Shown one piece after another: positions 12,980 through 25,900 of a stretch of 64,000 nucleotides of DNA. The translations under genes were made by a program, and so were the position numbers. The stretch spans positions 21,351,698 to 21,415,697 of the forward strand of contig NC_090134.1 of assembly GCF_040581485.1 (NCBI RefSeq), in the 5' to 3' direction. The number at the start of each line of letters is the position of its first letter. Position 1 is the stretch's first letter. Below the pieces are notes generated by a model. The model did no database searches. It was not told where the DNA came from and saw only the letters and a program-made list of their open reading frames with translations. Origin of the DNA: Linepithema humile. Taxonomy: Eukaryota > Arthropoda > Insecta > Hymenoptera > Formicidae.

Positions 12980-15900
12980 TTATCTTTCTGACATCGTTTA
13001 TTCAATTCCATTTTGTTCCAAGTTATTGGACAAAGATTTTTACACGCGCGCCACCAGTCGCGAAATCACTAACAATCTTACGCCATCTTCTACGTTGCAA
13101 ATTAATGCGCTAGAAAAATCATGGGGAAAAAAATTAGATATCACAATTATATCGATAGAATAATTCGCGTTGCGGGCTGTTAATATCGGAAGATCATAAA
13201 AAAGAAGCGTTATATCAACCATTGCACAAGATAATCCGCGACAAGAGGGTCAAGACGCGAAAAAAGGAAAGCCGAGGCTGCTCCTTGGAAGGAAAAGGAG
13301 CGAAGGGAGACGCCGAAGCCGGGTTAGGAAAAGAAGCCGTGCTATTACGCGCAGCGCGCGGTATGAGGAGGCAATCTGTCGGCTAAGCCGTCTCTTATTA
13401 CCTTGCCACCATCGCTGGCGACTACCGGCGGAATCCGCGTGAAAATATATACCTTCGTGTGGCGTACTCTGTGTACACCAGCGTGCGTCGCGCCTCGAAT
13501 AGAGCGGCGCTTTCGCGCAACCTGTTCCCTCGCGCGTCAGCCGGCCGAGTATCGCGGATGTGCTTTACGCCGCGAGTACCAGCGTGTACCTATCTGCACC
13601 ACGCGCTGCATCCCGCACGGCCCGAGTAGCTGCCGCAAGCGTGCAGCACCGCCCACGAATGCGCGGGTGGACGCTGCCCTTCTTTCCGTTCCGTGCGTAG
13701 ATTTAATTCTACACTCAAAGGCCATTACGAAGGCTAATTGCCGAAGGCATTGCATATTTAAATTCCGCGAAAAGTCTGAGAATTATTTTATCGTCCTCAT
13801 TCGTCCTAGCCGCAGTCACATCCTAATGGCATTAATCGCGAAATACGATGATAATGTGAAAAAATTGCTCGTAAATCTTGAATTTATTAATAAGACTTTC
13901 TCGGTAATAATGATAACTGATATTTATTAAATTCATACTTTATCGTGATAAAAGTTCTTTCCCTGACGTGCACGGGAGACTCTTTTCTCGGGACTGCCAC
14001 TACGCTGTATTAAAATGAACGAATCCATAATGCCGCACAATACCATTGCTATCTCGCTGAATCCTTTAAATAATGGATTAACCACTATCCATTTCGCAAG
14101 TGTCTTTCTGCCGCGGCAGCATTAATCGTGCAAGGCAATAAGGAAATCGTCCCGAAAGCGAAGATCACGCGCTCATATAGACGAGCGCGAGCAGGAGAAG
14201 CGGAAAGAGAGGAAGACAAAGACCTTCGGTGATAAATTTAACCGCGATCGACGGTATAAATCGCGAATAACGGTAACGCGCTGCGATTATTATCGCCACG
14301 TAAGAGCAAGGTGGATTAATAGGGACAGATAAGCTCGTCCGTAGCTAGCGAACTACAAAATGCTTGGATTTCCGATGGGTCGTTACCATCGTGGGTGCAT
14401 CATGCGATCGTCACGGTCAACCGAGTTCCTGACGGCTGACAAACGAGAATTCCTCACGAAGATCGCCGATACAAGAAGCCCGCGCGCCCGCACCGGTCTC
14501 CGCTCTCGACCGGTTTCCGGGTGAAGGAGGAAAGGAATTCCTTCTTATTCCTTAAAGTATCTTGCGCGGCCGCGGCGCACGGAATTTCCACGCGCACGAA
14601 TACCCTCTTTCCTTTTATTCCCTTAATCTGCTTCAAAGCTTCGCGCAGTGGATTGATAAAAGTATTGCGATCTGTGCGAATTTTAACAAAAAAAAAAAAA
14701 AAAACTTTTACGAAAAAATTGAAGTTCGCTGATTAAATGTTTGCGATTAAAAAAATTTTTTTTCAAACGATATTCTTTTGGAAATTTTTGAAAAATGAGG
14801 AAGACGAATTGCCTTTTTCTCCGGAAAATGAATCAATTCCAAGACAAAATGTTTCATTAGAATTTTATGCGAATAATTATATATTTATTTTATATATGAT
14901 ACTTGATACCCGCGCTGCGGATTACACTTGCCATTTCTGGATCGGTGAGTTATCTGCAATTTCCTCGATGAAAATTGAGCCGGTGGACGAACTATACATT
15001 TTCGGAATGATACCCGCGCTGCAATATTATCGATGACGAAGCACTTTTTCTCTAGAATCGCGACATTAAGCAAGAGTGACAACGGATCAGTGGAGATGAG
15101 AAAGGTGGGTGATATTAAAATTTTCTATCGCGGTGTAAAATACGAGATACGCTCGGTCCTCGCATTCGATTAATAAGAGGGCGGAAGGAGCGTGTGGCTG
15201 GGACGATCGCGTGTAAGATTCTATCAGCGTGCGAGACAATGATCCGCATCTAAACATAACTTTTAAAGCCGAGCGCTACATCGCACATAAAAAAAAAAAA
15301 TATTTGAAAATAGAAAAGACTACAATGCAGTTTAAATTAAGCGGAATAGTTAAATTACTCGCAACAAAATAGTACACTTGCTCAACTTAGTTGAAACCTA
15401 CTTGAAAAGTAGACTGCAAATCCGGGGAAAAATTTACCACAAGGAAATGTAAAGTAGCAAAAATAAAAATCGATATAAATCAAAGAAGAAAGAAAAGGGC
15501 GCGGACGAGCCAACGCGAGCTGAAAATGCGGCGAACAACAATGTGTACCTAAAAAAAAAATGGATACATTTCTATCATTAAGCCTATTTTTTAAATAAAA
15601 CCTTGTTCCACAGATAGATGTACGAAACGCATAAAAGCGCGCATCACGCTTTAAGATACTTGATGTACAAATGCTATACACCTCCGCGCCGAGGGATCCG
15701 CTTATCGAGATTTAGCTCACTACCTGCGCGGGAATGGCTTCAGGTGCATAAACATCCGATCAGCTAACCGAATGGATTCTGTTATCTATTACCTTCAAGT
15801 TCCGAGAATAATGGCTAGCTAACAGTCTGATAAGTGAATTTATGAATATATATCTCCACGACCCTTCTTGCTCGGAGCAGGGAAGATAGGTTGCGTAATC

Positions 15901-16161
15901 GAGTAATCCGTACACGCCCGATTTGCGTTGCGCTATGGCGCGTTTTATTTTCCGCGGCGAGAGCGCAAGCCTGCACCCGTCAAAATCCTGCAAGCGTGCA
16001 CGCGCAGAAATTCCCTCGGTAACAAACGGGCGTTCAGAACGCGGCAGATTTCGTCGGAACGGCCGGCAAAATAAATATTAAAAAAAAAAAGGAACACGCG
16101 AAACCGGCGAACGTGCAAAGAGGGGCCTGAAAAATGCGACGAATCGATAGTTCGGCGCGCT

Positions 16162-16165
<4 letters not shown>
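12980..16165. other. Unannotated DNA, including a 15-bp direct repeat
   Basis: A CpG-rich block at 13260-13720 holds a 175-codon frame with Arg/Cys/Ala-rich composition and no domain. TGATACCCGCGCTGC occurs at 14904 and again at 15008 with unrelated flanks. Poly-A runs occur near 14690 and 15290. Nothing else is supported. Confidence 0.45.
14688..14704. repeat. A17 homopolymer
   Basis: An uninterrupted run of 17 A, with no sign of a retroposed sequence before it. Confidence 0.95.

Positions 16166-16252
<87 letters not shown>
16166..16252. repeat. (TG)n microsatellite, about 43 units
   Basis: An uninterrupted TG dinucleotide tract of 87 nt, by far the longest simple repeat in the window. Its length makes it likely to vary between individuals. 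Alternating purine-pyrimidine tracts of this length can adopt Z-DNA. Confidence 0.97.
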
Positions 16253-16255
<3 letters not shown>

Positions 16256-19045
16256 CACCTATTCCGGGCGAGGTCCACCTGCCTGGCCGCTAGAAGTCTG
16301 AAGCCGCGCCGGACTCCTCTCTTTCACTCCTTTTTCTCTCTCGCTTGATATGCCCTTGTCGATAAATCACGACTGCCGTTATTAAAGGATCGCGGAATCG
16401 GCGATAAACCGAGAGCGGAATGAAGACCGAACGAGAGGAATGAAGCGCGAGAATCACCCACTCCGACGAGAGATAGAGAGATGATCGAATTGAATTTGCG
16501 CATCACTCGCACTACTTCGGAAATTTATAGACGCGCGAAGATGTTACGTAGTTAACGGCAATCGACGCCGATTGCAGCGATTATGAGAAGACAAAAACAT
16601 CCTTTATGCAGGAAATCATCGTTTTTACCGTGTTCTGAAGGCAAAAAACTTATCTTCCCAGAAATTAAGCGCGTAGTATATTTTTTAGAGGAATACAGAA
16701 TCGGAATAGATACAGATTAATATTAACTATAAATAATATCATGAATATAATGCACATAAGCAATTCTACTGAAAATAATGAATTTTTGACACGCGCGGAA
16801 TAAAATTAATTTCCAAAGTGCATTCCAATTCATCTTTTTACAATGGCTACTTAATTGTAACGCATCGCTGTAATTCCGCAATTTGTACATGAAAAGTGTT
16901 ACCGTGTGACTTGGGGTTTAAGGGATAACGCCATCGGCAAATATTCGCGCTGTGCGTTGGCGTGCACGCGAAATGTCCATTACGCACAAGTTCCATCAAT
17001 GCAAAGCGATCTTGCTGGTTATATCAGACTGAAACCGAGACGGTTCAAAGCGGCGCCCGGAACCGCTCTCTCGCTTTGATAGAAGTAGAAGCGGAATTGC
17101 CGGGCTGCAAAGGAGAAGAGAGAGCCGGGCGGCGCACTCTCGATGCGGCGCTATCGACTACCGGGGCTCGAGCTAGCTTTGTTAGCTTTGCGTTGCTGAT
17201 GAGAGATCGTATCATCGAACCCATCGCCACCTATCGCGCTCCCTCTGCGATTTCCCGATTGCTTCGGGACGCGAAGACATCGAGCCAAGGCGCATGGTGA
17301 AACGTCAATAGTCGCGAAATCGGGAGGCCAGCTATCCTTCGCGAAACGAGAGCGCTCGAGATTACAGATATAGAAATTGATCCCGGCAATTTTCGTGGGA
17401 AAGATGATAAAAATCAGCTTCAGCAGCAAAATTAACGAAAACGGATAACGTGGATCGGCAAGAACAATTAGATTCGAAATGTTGATATTTAATTTATAAT
17501 GTCACCTATTGGAAAGTCGCGAATGAATCGATGAACTTTCCGATATCCTTAGCGGAAAAAGACCGAGTCAAAATTCAGCAGGTAAGTGAAAGGAGCGGTG
17601 AGAGCGACGGTGCGAATTAATCGTTTCTTCAGATACGCAACTCCGCGTGAACGATATCATTACCTCCGTAAGTGTTAGCCGGAATGTAATTACGAAGTTA
17701 CTTATCGTCGCGCCGCGGTGTCCGTTCGTCCGTTCATCCGGCAGTTGCATTTCTCGCCAAAAACATCGCCGACGAAAACATCGCGCAATGCGCGAATGGC
17801 AGCGCGCCGGTCCTCTCGTAAATCACGCGCGCCGCGCGCGTATCGACCCGTACCGTAGTGTACACTGTCGATTCCATGGATCATCCGCGACAACGCGCCG
17901 CGAAAAGGCTGCCACAAATCACCGGTACTTCTGCGTTGCAACCGGAGCTGTATATTATCGCGGCTATTACCGTAGTCTCGAACGCCCGTCGTATTTTTGC
18001 GCGAACGGGTCTCGCCGTAACTGCGCGACCATTCCGCGTTCGTATATTTGTCCAATTATGCGTAACAAGCCGTCACTACTGCGTATCCCGCCGTGGCTCG
18101 CTGCCCAATTTGCAAAATGCCGGACTTAAAATATTTCCTTAATCTCGTATTATTCGACGGAGTCGGTGGAGAACTTTTGGTTTCACCTAACGGAACACTC
18201 CGAGATATTTCCAAGATTATCGTCCGCCACGACTGAAATGAGAAAACAGCGCTTAGCGATTTGATTTGACCGCGCAACCCCCGTAAAATTTGAGAAATTA
18301 CGCGACTCTTGATCGCAGAATTTCAAATGTAACTGAGATAGTAGATCAGGAACATGCGAGAGTACTGACAAACGAATAAACGAGATCGTTTGTCCTGGAA
18401 CCGTTAGTTTTATTTTACGGAACCCCGGGGTGCCGCGGACCGCCACATTTGCGAAACAGTGCGATAAAGCACTTTTAGTATTGCGCGTGTTGCAAACACG
18501 CGCTGAGACCGTCAACCGTTGTGACTGTAATCGAATCCGGGCAGGTTTGTTTCGATGATACGCCCCGTTGCAAGCACGTATGCGTATACATTGTAAGCAT
18601 TTTCGACGTTAATCGAAGAGAAATCGCGGTCAACCTTGTGCCGGGAACGCGTCATCGGTACCGCAAGGGACAAAGAGGTCGTACGAAAGAAAGGCTCCCA
18701 AAAATGATTCACCAAATCCATGTGCACAATAATGTCGCGATTGTCATCGGCATCGGCTTTTGTTACGTCTTGGAAACAGTAAACAACATCCGTGCCGTGA
18801 ATACGCAATGTCTCATTATACACGCGTTGTCGTCGGAATTATGTGGAAAAATTTGGTTAAATGTTAGGCACGTGTTTTTCGTGAGTTTCACAGAACATCG
18901 TAGTAACATTTTCATTCTAGACCTTCTCGGAATTAATCAATGCGGGCTGCGATGATAATACTAATGGTGATTTAAACAGCATTACTAAGGATATTAAATA
19001 TTATTCTTTTTCCGACTGTATTTGATTTCTTTTTTCGTAGAATTT

Positions 19046-19067
19046 TTCTCTCTCTCTCTCTCTCTCT
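19046..19067. repeat. (TC)n microsatellite
   Basis: About eleven TC units after a T-run. On the opposite strand it is a GAGA tract. Confidence 0.95.
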
Positions 19068-19662
19068 AAATGATGTCTTGCAAAATGCCACGCATGAGAC
19101 CGAAACATTAAATAGCAGTCGTAAAAGCGCGTGGCAGCATTTATGGTAGAACGAAAGAATGGAGAAAACACAAAACGTTCGAGGCGTCTCTTAAGTCGTC
19201 AACTTTCGCAAATGAGGGCCAGACGACTACAATCATCTGAAAATAACGCTGCTTTCCCTTTCGGCGCGCGTCGTGCATACAAAAGCGCCAGAATGCATCC
19301 AGCCAATAATCGTTTTCCGGCGAGAAATTCGGCGAAACTTGGATTGTCTACTTGGTGAGTACTCAGCATTACACTACATGCACTTGCGCATGACTATCAC
19401 GTACTTTTCATACGACTGCACGAGATATCCATTTCGCCAACTAATAATTGCGCACCGAGTCTAAATTTAGATTAGATACAGTACTTTAATCACACATGTG
19501 CAGAATGTAGCACGATTCATGATAAATCGAGAAATTTCACAACTTTACAATAAAAGTTTCAAAACTTGCCTTTTTAAAATAAGAAAAAAAAAAATAAATA
19601 GCATCACTGCATGTAATTAATATAATTTATATATATAGATGAAATAAAGTTAGCATAAATCA

Positions 19663-19694
19663 CTTTAAATAATATATTGATTTAAATAATATAT
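19663..19694. repeat. Tandem AT-rich 18-bp repeat (2 copies)
   Basis: TTTAAATAATATAT occurs at 19663 and again at 19681, with four bases between the copies. A local duplication in AT-rich DNA. Confidence 0.7.
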
Positions 19695-22185
19695 GCGAAT
19701 ATGCTTGATATTAATGAAGTAATTGCATTTTACTCTACGTATTGCCAGTGATTCATTTGATTAAGACATGGATACTCTCTCGCATTGCACGAAATAAATT
19801 TATGATAATCGTTCATGAGATACCAGGCGTTCGCGTAGGACGAACCCCTCATTACTCGAGCACACGTGGGAGGCCGTTTGTTCACGATTTAATAATTCGA
19901 TAATTATCAATCCTTATACAGCCGGAGTTAGCGATTGTTGCCTCAAAAACTGATTTGACTTTGTGACGTTTAATAGCCGTCGCCGGCTTATCGAGATCGC
20001 CAATAAGTAATGTGACATTAACGAGCAACAAGTACACATTGTTATTTCACTAGCAGAGAGAAACGGCCGTTTCGCAAATGACGATCGGTTGGACTTTTCG
20101 CGATCACGTGAGCACGGCCGTAGCTTGACACTCGTAGCATATGCAAAGTGTTGCGAATCGCTCTTTACGAATGCATAAAAGTATGCGTTTAAGTATACGC
20201 TCTCGTTATGTAACCTGCTTTATCGCGCTGCCTACTCGACGACGATCTTGTAATGACAGGTAAAACCACTCGCAACCTGTGTCGCCCTGTGTTGACTAGG
20301 TGCCAGACGCACCTAATACTTTTCTCATGAATGGTGATCAGCTTTATGATTTATGCCAGCGGCGCTCGCTGTGTTCGATAGTGGTAATCACCCGGCAACC
20401 CGATCGACCTGGCGCTGAAACCTGGCTAGCTGTCATTGCGTAAACCGTGTCGCTATCCCCGTTGCTATCGCATCAACGTCGCGACTAAAGTCGTGTCTAC
20501 ACAATTCCTCGAGCGAACTCGTTACTCATGCGCAATCACTTTTCATGATTATCAAAATATTTCCTTAAAAAGATATGTAAATTAAAAAAAATTTTAAATT
20601 TAAAGAACAGTACAAAAAAATTCTTACAAGAACGTTCTTCCGCGCAAAGTTTTCTCGAAAGCTTGTTAGTCTCTTGTGTAAATTAAAATTGAGATGTATA
20701 CGCCTCAAATTATATTGTAAACTATCGAACGGGAACGGTGCGCGAGGTGCAGACGTGAAATTCCTTCGAGTTTGCATCAGAGACACTGACATTGGTTCAC
20801 GCATCGCAACTTGAGTTCAACGCGTCCAAGTGTAGACTCGACTTAACATCACGATCGGCCAGCGTAATAGTCGATAACGCTAGTCGCGCGGTATGCATTT
20901 ATCGAATCAACAGGGACACGTATAATTTCCCCGCGCGTACCATACGATGCGCGCGGTCGACTCATTGTGTAAAAGTCATGACACAAGATCTCCGCGTAAG
21001 TAACCCGATAGCCGCGCATGCACGCGCGCTCTAATTCGCGCAAAGTGGCGCAAAATTTTCTCGATTCACTCGGACGATTTCATCGTCCAGTTACGAAACG
21101 AATGTCGGTTAAGCGTGTAACTTTATAAATTCATAGATAGAGCCTGTCTTTAATTATGCGGTGAATGATTGTATCAATCGTTGCGCTAGACTTACAAACG
21201 TGCAATCGCGAAAATTATTAAAGACCGTTTTGCAGCGAGCTCATAGAGTAACGATAAGATTGCCACGACACGCGCGGTGTGTATACTTTGATGCGCTTGT
21301 GAATATTTTAGACGCCAGCGATCGATCTATCTCAACCTAGTCTTACGCGAGTCATGATACGCAAGTCCATAGAGCCAGCATCGGGAATTATAATCTTTTC
21401 TCGTCGGCTTTCACACAAACCATAGTCTAGATAAATGATTTTACAAATTAGCATTTACTCCCCGCATCCGTAATATTTACTTGACTATTTAATCATCTAC
21501 GGATCATTCAGACGTAAATTCAGAAAGCCACAAAAACTTTCGAAAAATTCTGAAATTAAGTTTATTGCAGAGGAAACAGATTTATTGCCCGATTTACAGA
21601 ATTGTTGCTCAAATGTTGTTCGGAGAAGCTGAACATCAGAAAGACGGCCTGTTATAAAGTTTTGCATGAAGATTACTGAATTTGTCGAACACAATATAAA
21701 TTCAAATTTCTTAAAACACAATATCTCAATGGAAAAAGATGCGTCTTACAACGTCACTTAAGTGATTTATCGATCCTAAAGTAAAAGTGCATTCATCATT
21801 GTGTTTCACTTAATATTGAGATTTTAGCGTCTGGCGAGCCGAAAGCTACGGGTGCAACGAGACGAAGACTTTCACGTGGACCAACGAATGACGATGACTC
21901 GTCTCTCTGTACTGTTCTCCATACCGTACTCCATATCAGTGTCCGTATTTATCCACTGCTCTTCCTCTTTAAGCAGCGCGTCTGGTACGAAGTGGTACCA
22001 AGTGCCCATTGTCATTGTCGTCGGCATCTTTCGCCTCTGCTTATTTCGTCTCATGGCAAACGGGCGTTTCACTTTCTCCGAGACAAAACGGAGGACGAAT
22101 TCCAGTCGGAATTCCAGGCATGAGGGTGCGGACTGATCGCTCGTGAACACGCTAAGCCAAGTTCGTGGACTCGCGATTAAATCAA

Positions 22186-22210
22186 TCTCTCTCTCTCTCT
22201 CTCTCTCTCT
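22186..22210. repeat. (TC)n microsatellite
   Basis: About twelve TC units, some 200 bp before the Tc1-like element. The complement is a GAGA tract. Confidence 0.95.
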
Positions 22211-22406
22211 ACGAACTTATCGCGCCGCAATTCGACTTTATTTTGTTACAACGGCAAGTGAAGAAACGAACTTATAGTATCAAATCAACAGTAAGTCCAT
22301 TGTTATATAAATAACTGAGTAATAAAATATGTCTATAACAATTAGTAATAATATTTAAATGGATATCACTTTCTCAAAATTTTAATACGAAAAAATTATG
22401 GAAATA

Positions 22407-22997
22407 CACTGCAGGCCAAAAGTTTGAGACCATGTATAAAATTTTTGAATATATCAGTGTAATTACTTAAAAGTTTGACTCAGTTTATTCAATAATTTTT
22501 TGTGAATTGAAAGTAACCAACCATTATTTAAGACAGCTGTGGTTACTTTAGCATTTAATTTCGAAGAGATGATAGGAAAAAGAGACTATAAAACTCTTCA
22601 TTTCAATATCATAACTTAACGTTAAAAATCTTATTATGTTTTCATTTCAAAGAAGTCGAGGAATGGTCCGAGAAAAATGTCCAACATCAAAAAATGACCT
22701 TTGGGCTATTTTAGATGACAGATGGAAAAATCTTTCATGAGAAAAAATTAATAAATTTATAACCAGGTTACCAAGATTAGTGAAAAAAGTAATTCAAACT
22801 AAGGGTGGTTACTTTTTTATATTCTAAACATTATTTTTATAGAACTTTTTAAGATTTTATGACTCTGTTGTTTGATTATGAAAGAATGTTTCTTCTTATT
22901 CTTAAATAATACAAATATAATTATAGCAAACACTTTTAGTTTTATTTCTTAGAATAGATATTTCCAATTACTGGTCTCAAATTTTTGGCCTGCAGTG
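22407..22997 (+). mobile_element. Tc1/mariner-type transposon, internally deleted
   Basis: A 591-bp element is bounded by terminal inverted repeats of about 26 bp that differ at one base. The left end starts CACTGCAGGCCAAAAG and the right end is its reverse complement. Each end is flanked by TA (22405-22406 and 22998-22999), the target-site duplication of the Tc1/mariner superfamily. Inside, the plus strand carries the decayed C-terminus of a transposase (22636-22827). A full element of this superfamily is usually 1.3-1.7 kb, so most of the transposase gene including the catalytic region has been lost. It cannot move on its own but could in principle be mobilised in trans. The TIRs, TA flanks and remnant are seen directly; the superfamily assignment rests on them together. 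Confidence 0.8.
22636..22827 (+). pseudogene. Tc1-like transposase C-terminal remnant
   Basis: One plus-strand frame, with an ATG at 22636 and an end at TAA 22825-22827, is interrupted by an in-frame TGA at 22738-22740. It keeps the hallmarks of the transposase C-terminus. NDLWAILDDRWKN fits the 'N.W..L..R' block that follows the last catalytic acidic residue in Tc1-like proteins. RLPRLVKKVIQTKGGY fits the conserved 'MP.R...VI...GG' end. No DDE catalytic segment remains upstream, only about 14 codons of unrelated sequence. The frame ends close to the right terminal repeat, as in intact Tc1-like elements. Confidence 0.65.
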
Positions 22998-25900
22998 TAT
23001 TTAATACAAAATATTAAAAAACAGCAATAAATATAATTTTTCGTCAATTTTCTAGATAAGATTAACCACAAACTCCTTAAAAGCCATTATCGAAATAGAA
23101 ATTAACATAGAGTAGTATTTCGATATATAACAAGAATATTTCGATATCAAATATTAGGTTTTAAATCTTTGTTTATACTCTAAAATATAAATTGTTCTCG
23201 AGAACGAGTCGGACAAAGGTCGGTATTTACTTTCATCACGAGCAAAGACCCAATCTCGAATTCCTCTGCGACTAGTCAGCGACGCCTTCGTAAGTAATCT
23301 GTCACATCCGTCCCGATATGGCGCGTCAAACAAAAACGTCTATGCTCGATCCTTTGTAAACGTCGATCGTAAACATCGTCGTGATAATAATCCAACTTTC
23401 CCTGCGCATTTAAAACGCTTGAAAGAGCTGTTTATTGGCACGTTCGTCTCCACGAATGTGGCATTGTGAAGGTAGCCACGCGACCGTTCTCTAGCCTGAC
23501 ACGCAGACGGAAAGTCGTGGAAGATCGTCGGCGAGGAAGGAGGGCGAAATGAAAGGCTGCGTTGCGTCGAACGACGGAAATCGCGCGTGCCAGAGAGAGG
23601 GACACGTTGTTCAACAATCGAAATCTCCTTCTTTAAGATTGTCGAACTCGACGTTTCACTCTTATGTTACATTGTCGATTAACATTTGTAGTCCTGAGTT
23701 TTTTTCTTCATCTATTATTATTTGCAGATATGTAATCTATAAAAGGAGGCGATGACTTGCCGAGCAGATCTTATAATTCAATCATCTGTTTCAAAATAAG
23801 ATTTATACAACCCCCGCCGGATCAGAATATACAGAATAAAATTTCTATAATGATATCGCCAACGTGAAATTAATGAACTTCGCTATTTATTATCCATTGT
23901 TTTTCGAAAACGATCGTGTCAACAAGTCTATTTTTGCTTTCTTTACGCAGTAGCGGAAGTGAAAGATCGTCGACGATGCATCTAGAGACGAGCGCAGTAA
24001 GCTGCTCTTTTCTCTTCACTTTGAGCTCCGTGCCATTCTCAACGACGAGTTATTAGCGAAAGCCACGTTCTCCTCAGAATGATTATGCCGATCGTAATGC
24101 CGAATGGGAAGTATTGCGGGACATGTTGTGAAACTGCTTTCATAATATTTTTATTGCCAAAGTATATGCATTATATTTTAATGAGCAAAAATTATCGATT
24201 ATTCAAATAGCGCAAAAAATATTAGGGATGTTTTTTTGACCCGCATCGAGAAATGAAAGAGGGTGAAAGTATAGCAAATATGCAAAGCAACAAACAGGCG
24301 TAATTGTTCTATCGCGGTTTCCTTTGAATATTGAAAGCATATATAATTGCTGAACGATATCTATAAGCACAAATAGAGGATCGAGAATAAGACTTCCGTG
24401 CGGAATTTTTTTCTATTCAATGCATTTCTGCATTAATGAGCAGCAAACCTAAAGCTTGTAAAATAATAACAAATTTTATCGAGTCTAAAGTAGCAAGATT
24501 TGCATATCGAAAAGAGCCTGCTTTATTATTAATAAGTTTAAAATAAAATTAATTGATTTATGAATATATTAGATTCTGCATATTCATATATATTCATGCA
24601 TTATTCATTTATATTTTCTAAAAAGCCCAAGAATTTTCCGAGAATAAATCTAAAAACTTTTAATATCGAATAAAGTAAAAAATTGGCGAAACTCAGAGAT
24701 AAGCGTAACAAATGCAAAGGTGGGAGACGCGTTCGCGTGACTAACCCGGGATCGTCTATCATGAGGAGCTGCTTTTTTCATTCGAGCCGCCTGTTCCGAC
24801 AACACGTCGCGCTCGCAGGGTAACAGCTTCAACACGACGCGCGGCTTTCGCCATAGTGAGAGGCGTGTGCCATTGTACGCACCTTTTGATCTCGGCGTGG
24901 CGGCGATACGTACGCGGGTCTTGCTACGTGTCACCGTTGCATCGCGGTTGCTCCTCGAGGTTCCCGTAGCACCGTTGCAACGCGATCCCGTCCGGGGAGC
25001 TCACCGTCCACCGTTCACCGTAACGTAATAACATAACGTAAAAGGCGAGTCGGGTGTTTCGTGCAATCGGATTCGCGCTGGCCAGCGCCCGCTAGTTGCG
25101 CCATTCTTTAGTTATAACGCGAAACGCAGATCTGGTGTAAGTAACAACCTCGCCGCTCTCGAAAATTGCACCAATGCGAAAGAACGCGAGCCCCACATTT
25201 CGTATTCTTAAGCAATTGAATCTTCACCTATGAAGGTTTTTCTCGGAAAATTTCGAAAATTCAGAAATTCAAATGCTTTCGATAATTTTATAACAATTGT
25301 CCAAATATTAAAGTGATTAAGAATTTTATAATATTACCCTTGAGTATGCTTAATTTAGAATTTTTAATATGTCATCACCGCGTGTGCATAGCCATTGTAT
25401 AGAATCAGCGATGACTTCATAAAAATATCAATTAATCACTTTCACGTAACACATACATTCAAAGATTATAAATAAAAAAACGAGTGGCAAGGGTAGTGGC
25501 TTCATTTTTTTTGGCATCTGGTTGCGACCGATACGCGCCAGCGAGCCGACCGTATTGTTTGCTCCAAAAGTAGGTGAGTCTCTCATTTCCATGAGTTTCG
25601 TCAGCTTCCTCCTTTGGCTCAACCCACTTACTTAGCATCGATTAAACGGTTACATTACCGAACCGGCACGGACAGTGGACCGGCACCTCCTCTCGGGTTT
25701 CCAAATCGCGGTTGCGCACCTTTGTGAAACACGGTAAGTAGGCGTGGGATCGCCAGCGACGATTACATTCCCGCCATAGATCGATTAAATGACGCATTTT
25801 GGCCAAGCGTGATTAAGGTAACCCATAATTGACGTGACATTAATCAGTTGTGAAAATTTCGTCTGATGGAATTTAGTGGGTGCGACACTGCGGCGTATCA

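Larger units (their letters stand above)
16253..22185. other. Unannotated DNA between the TG repeat and the Tc1-like element
   Basis: CpG-rich patches at 16920-17350 and 17700-18130, AT-rich elsewhere. The stretch 20020-20480 is compositionally balanced and non-repetitive, with GATAA, CAGGTA and AGGTGC...GCACCT motifs, which could suit a regulatory element. A CAG|GTAAGTG donor-like site is at 17581. No gene is recognised. Confidence 0.4.

Noticed and set aside
13403..13930. 175-codon plus-strand frame
   Set aside because: The first two thirds are CpG-driven Arg/Cys/Ala/Pro sequence and the last third is AT-driven. No domain or splice support.
14904..15022. 15-bp exact direct repeat (TGATACCCGCGCTGC)
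   Set aside because: The flanks are unrelated and there is no element between them with terminal features, so it is not taken as a target-site duplication.
19131..19358. Plus-strand frame ending near a TTG|GTGAGT donor
   Set aside because: Basic, low-information peptide without a domain. A donor alone is not enough.
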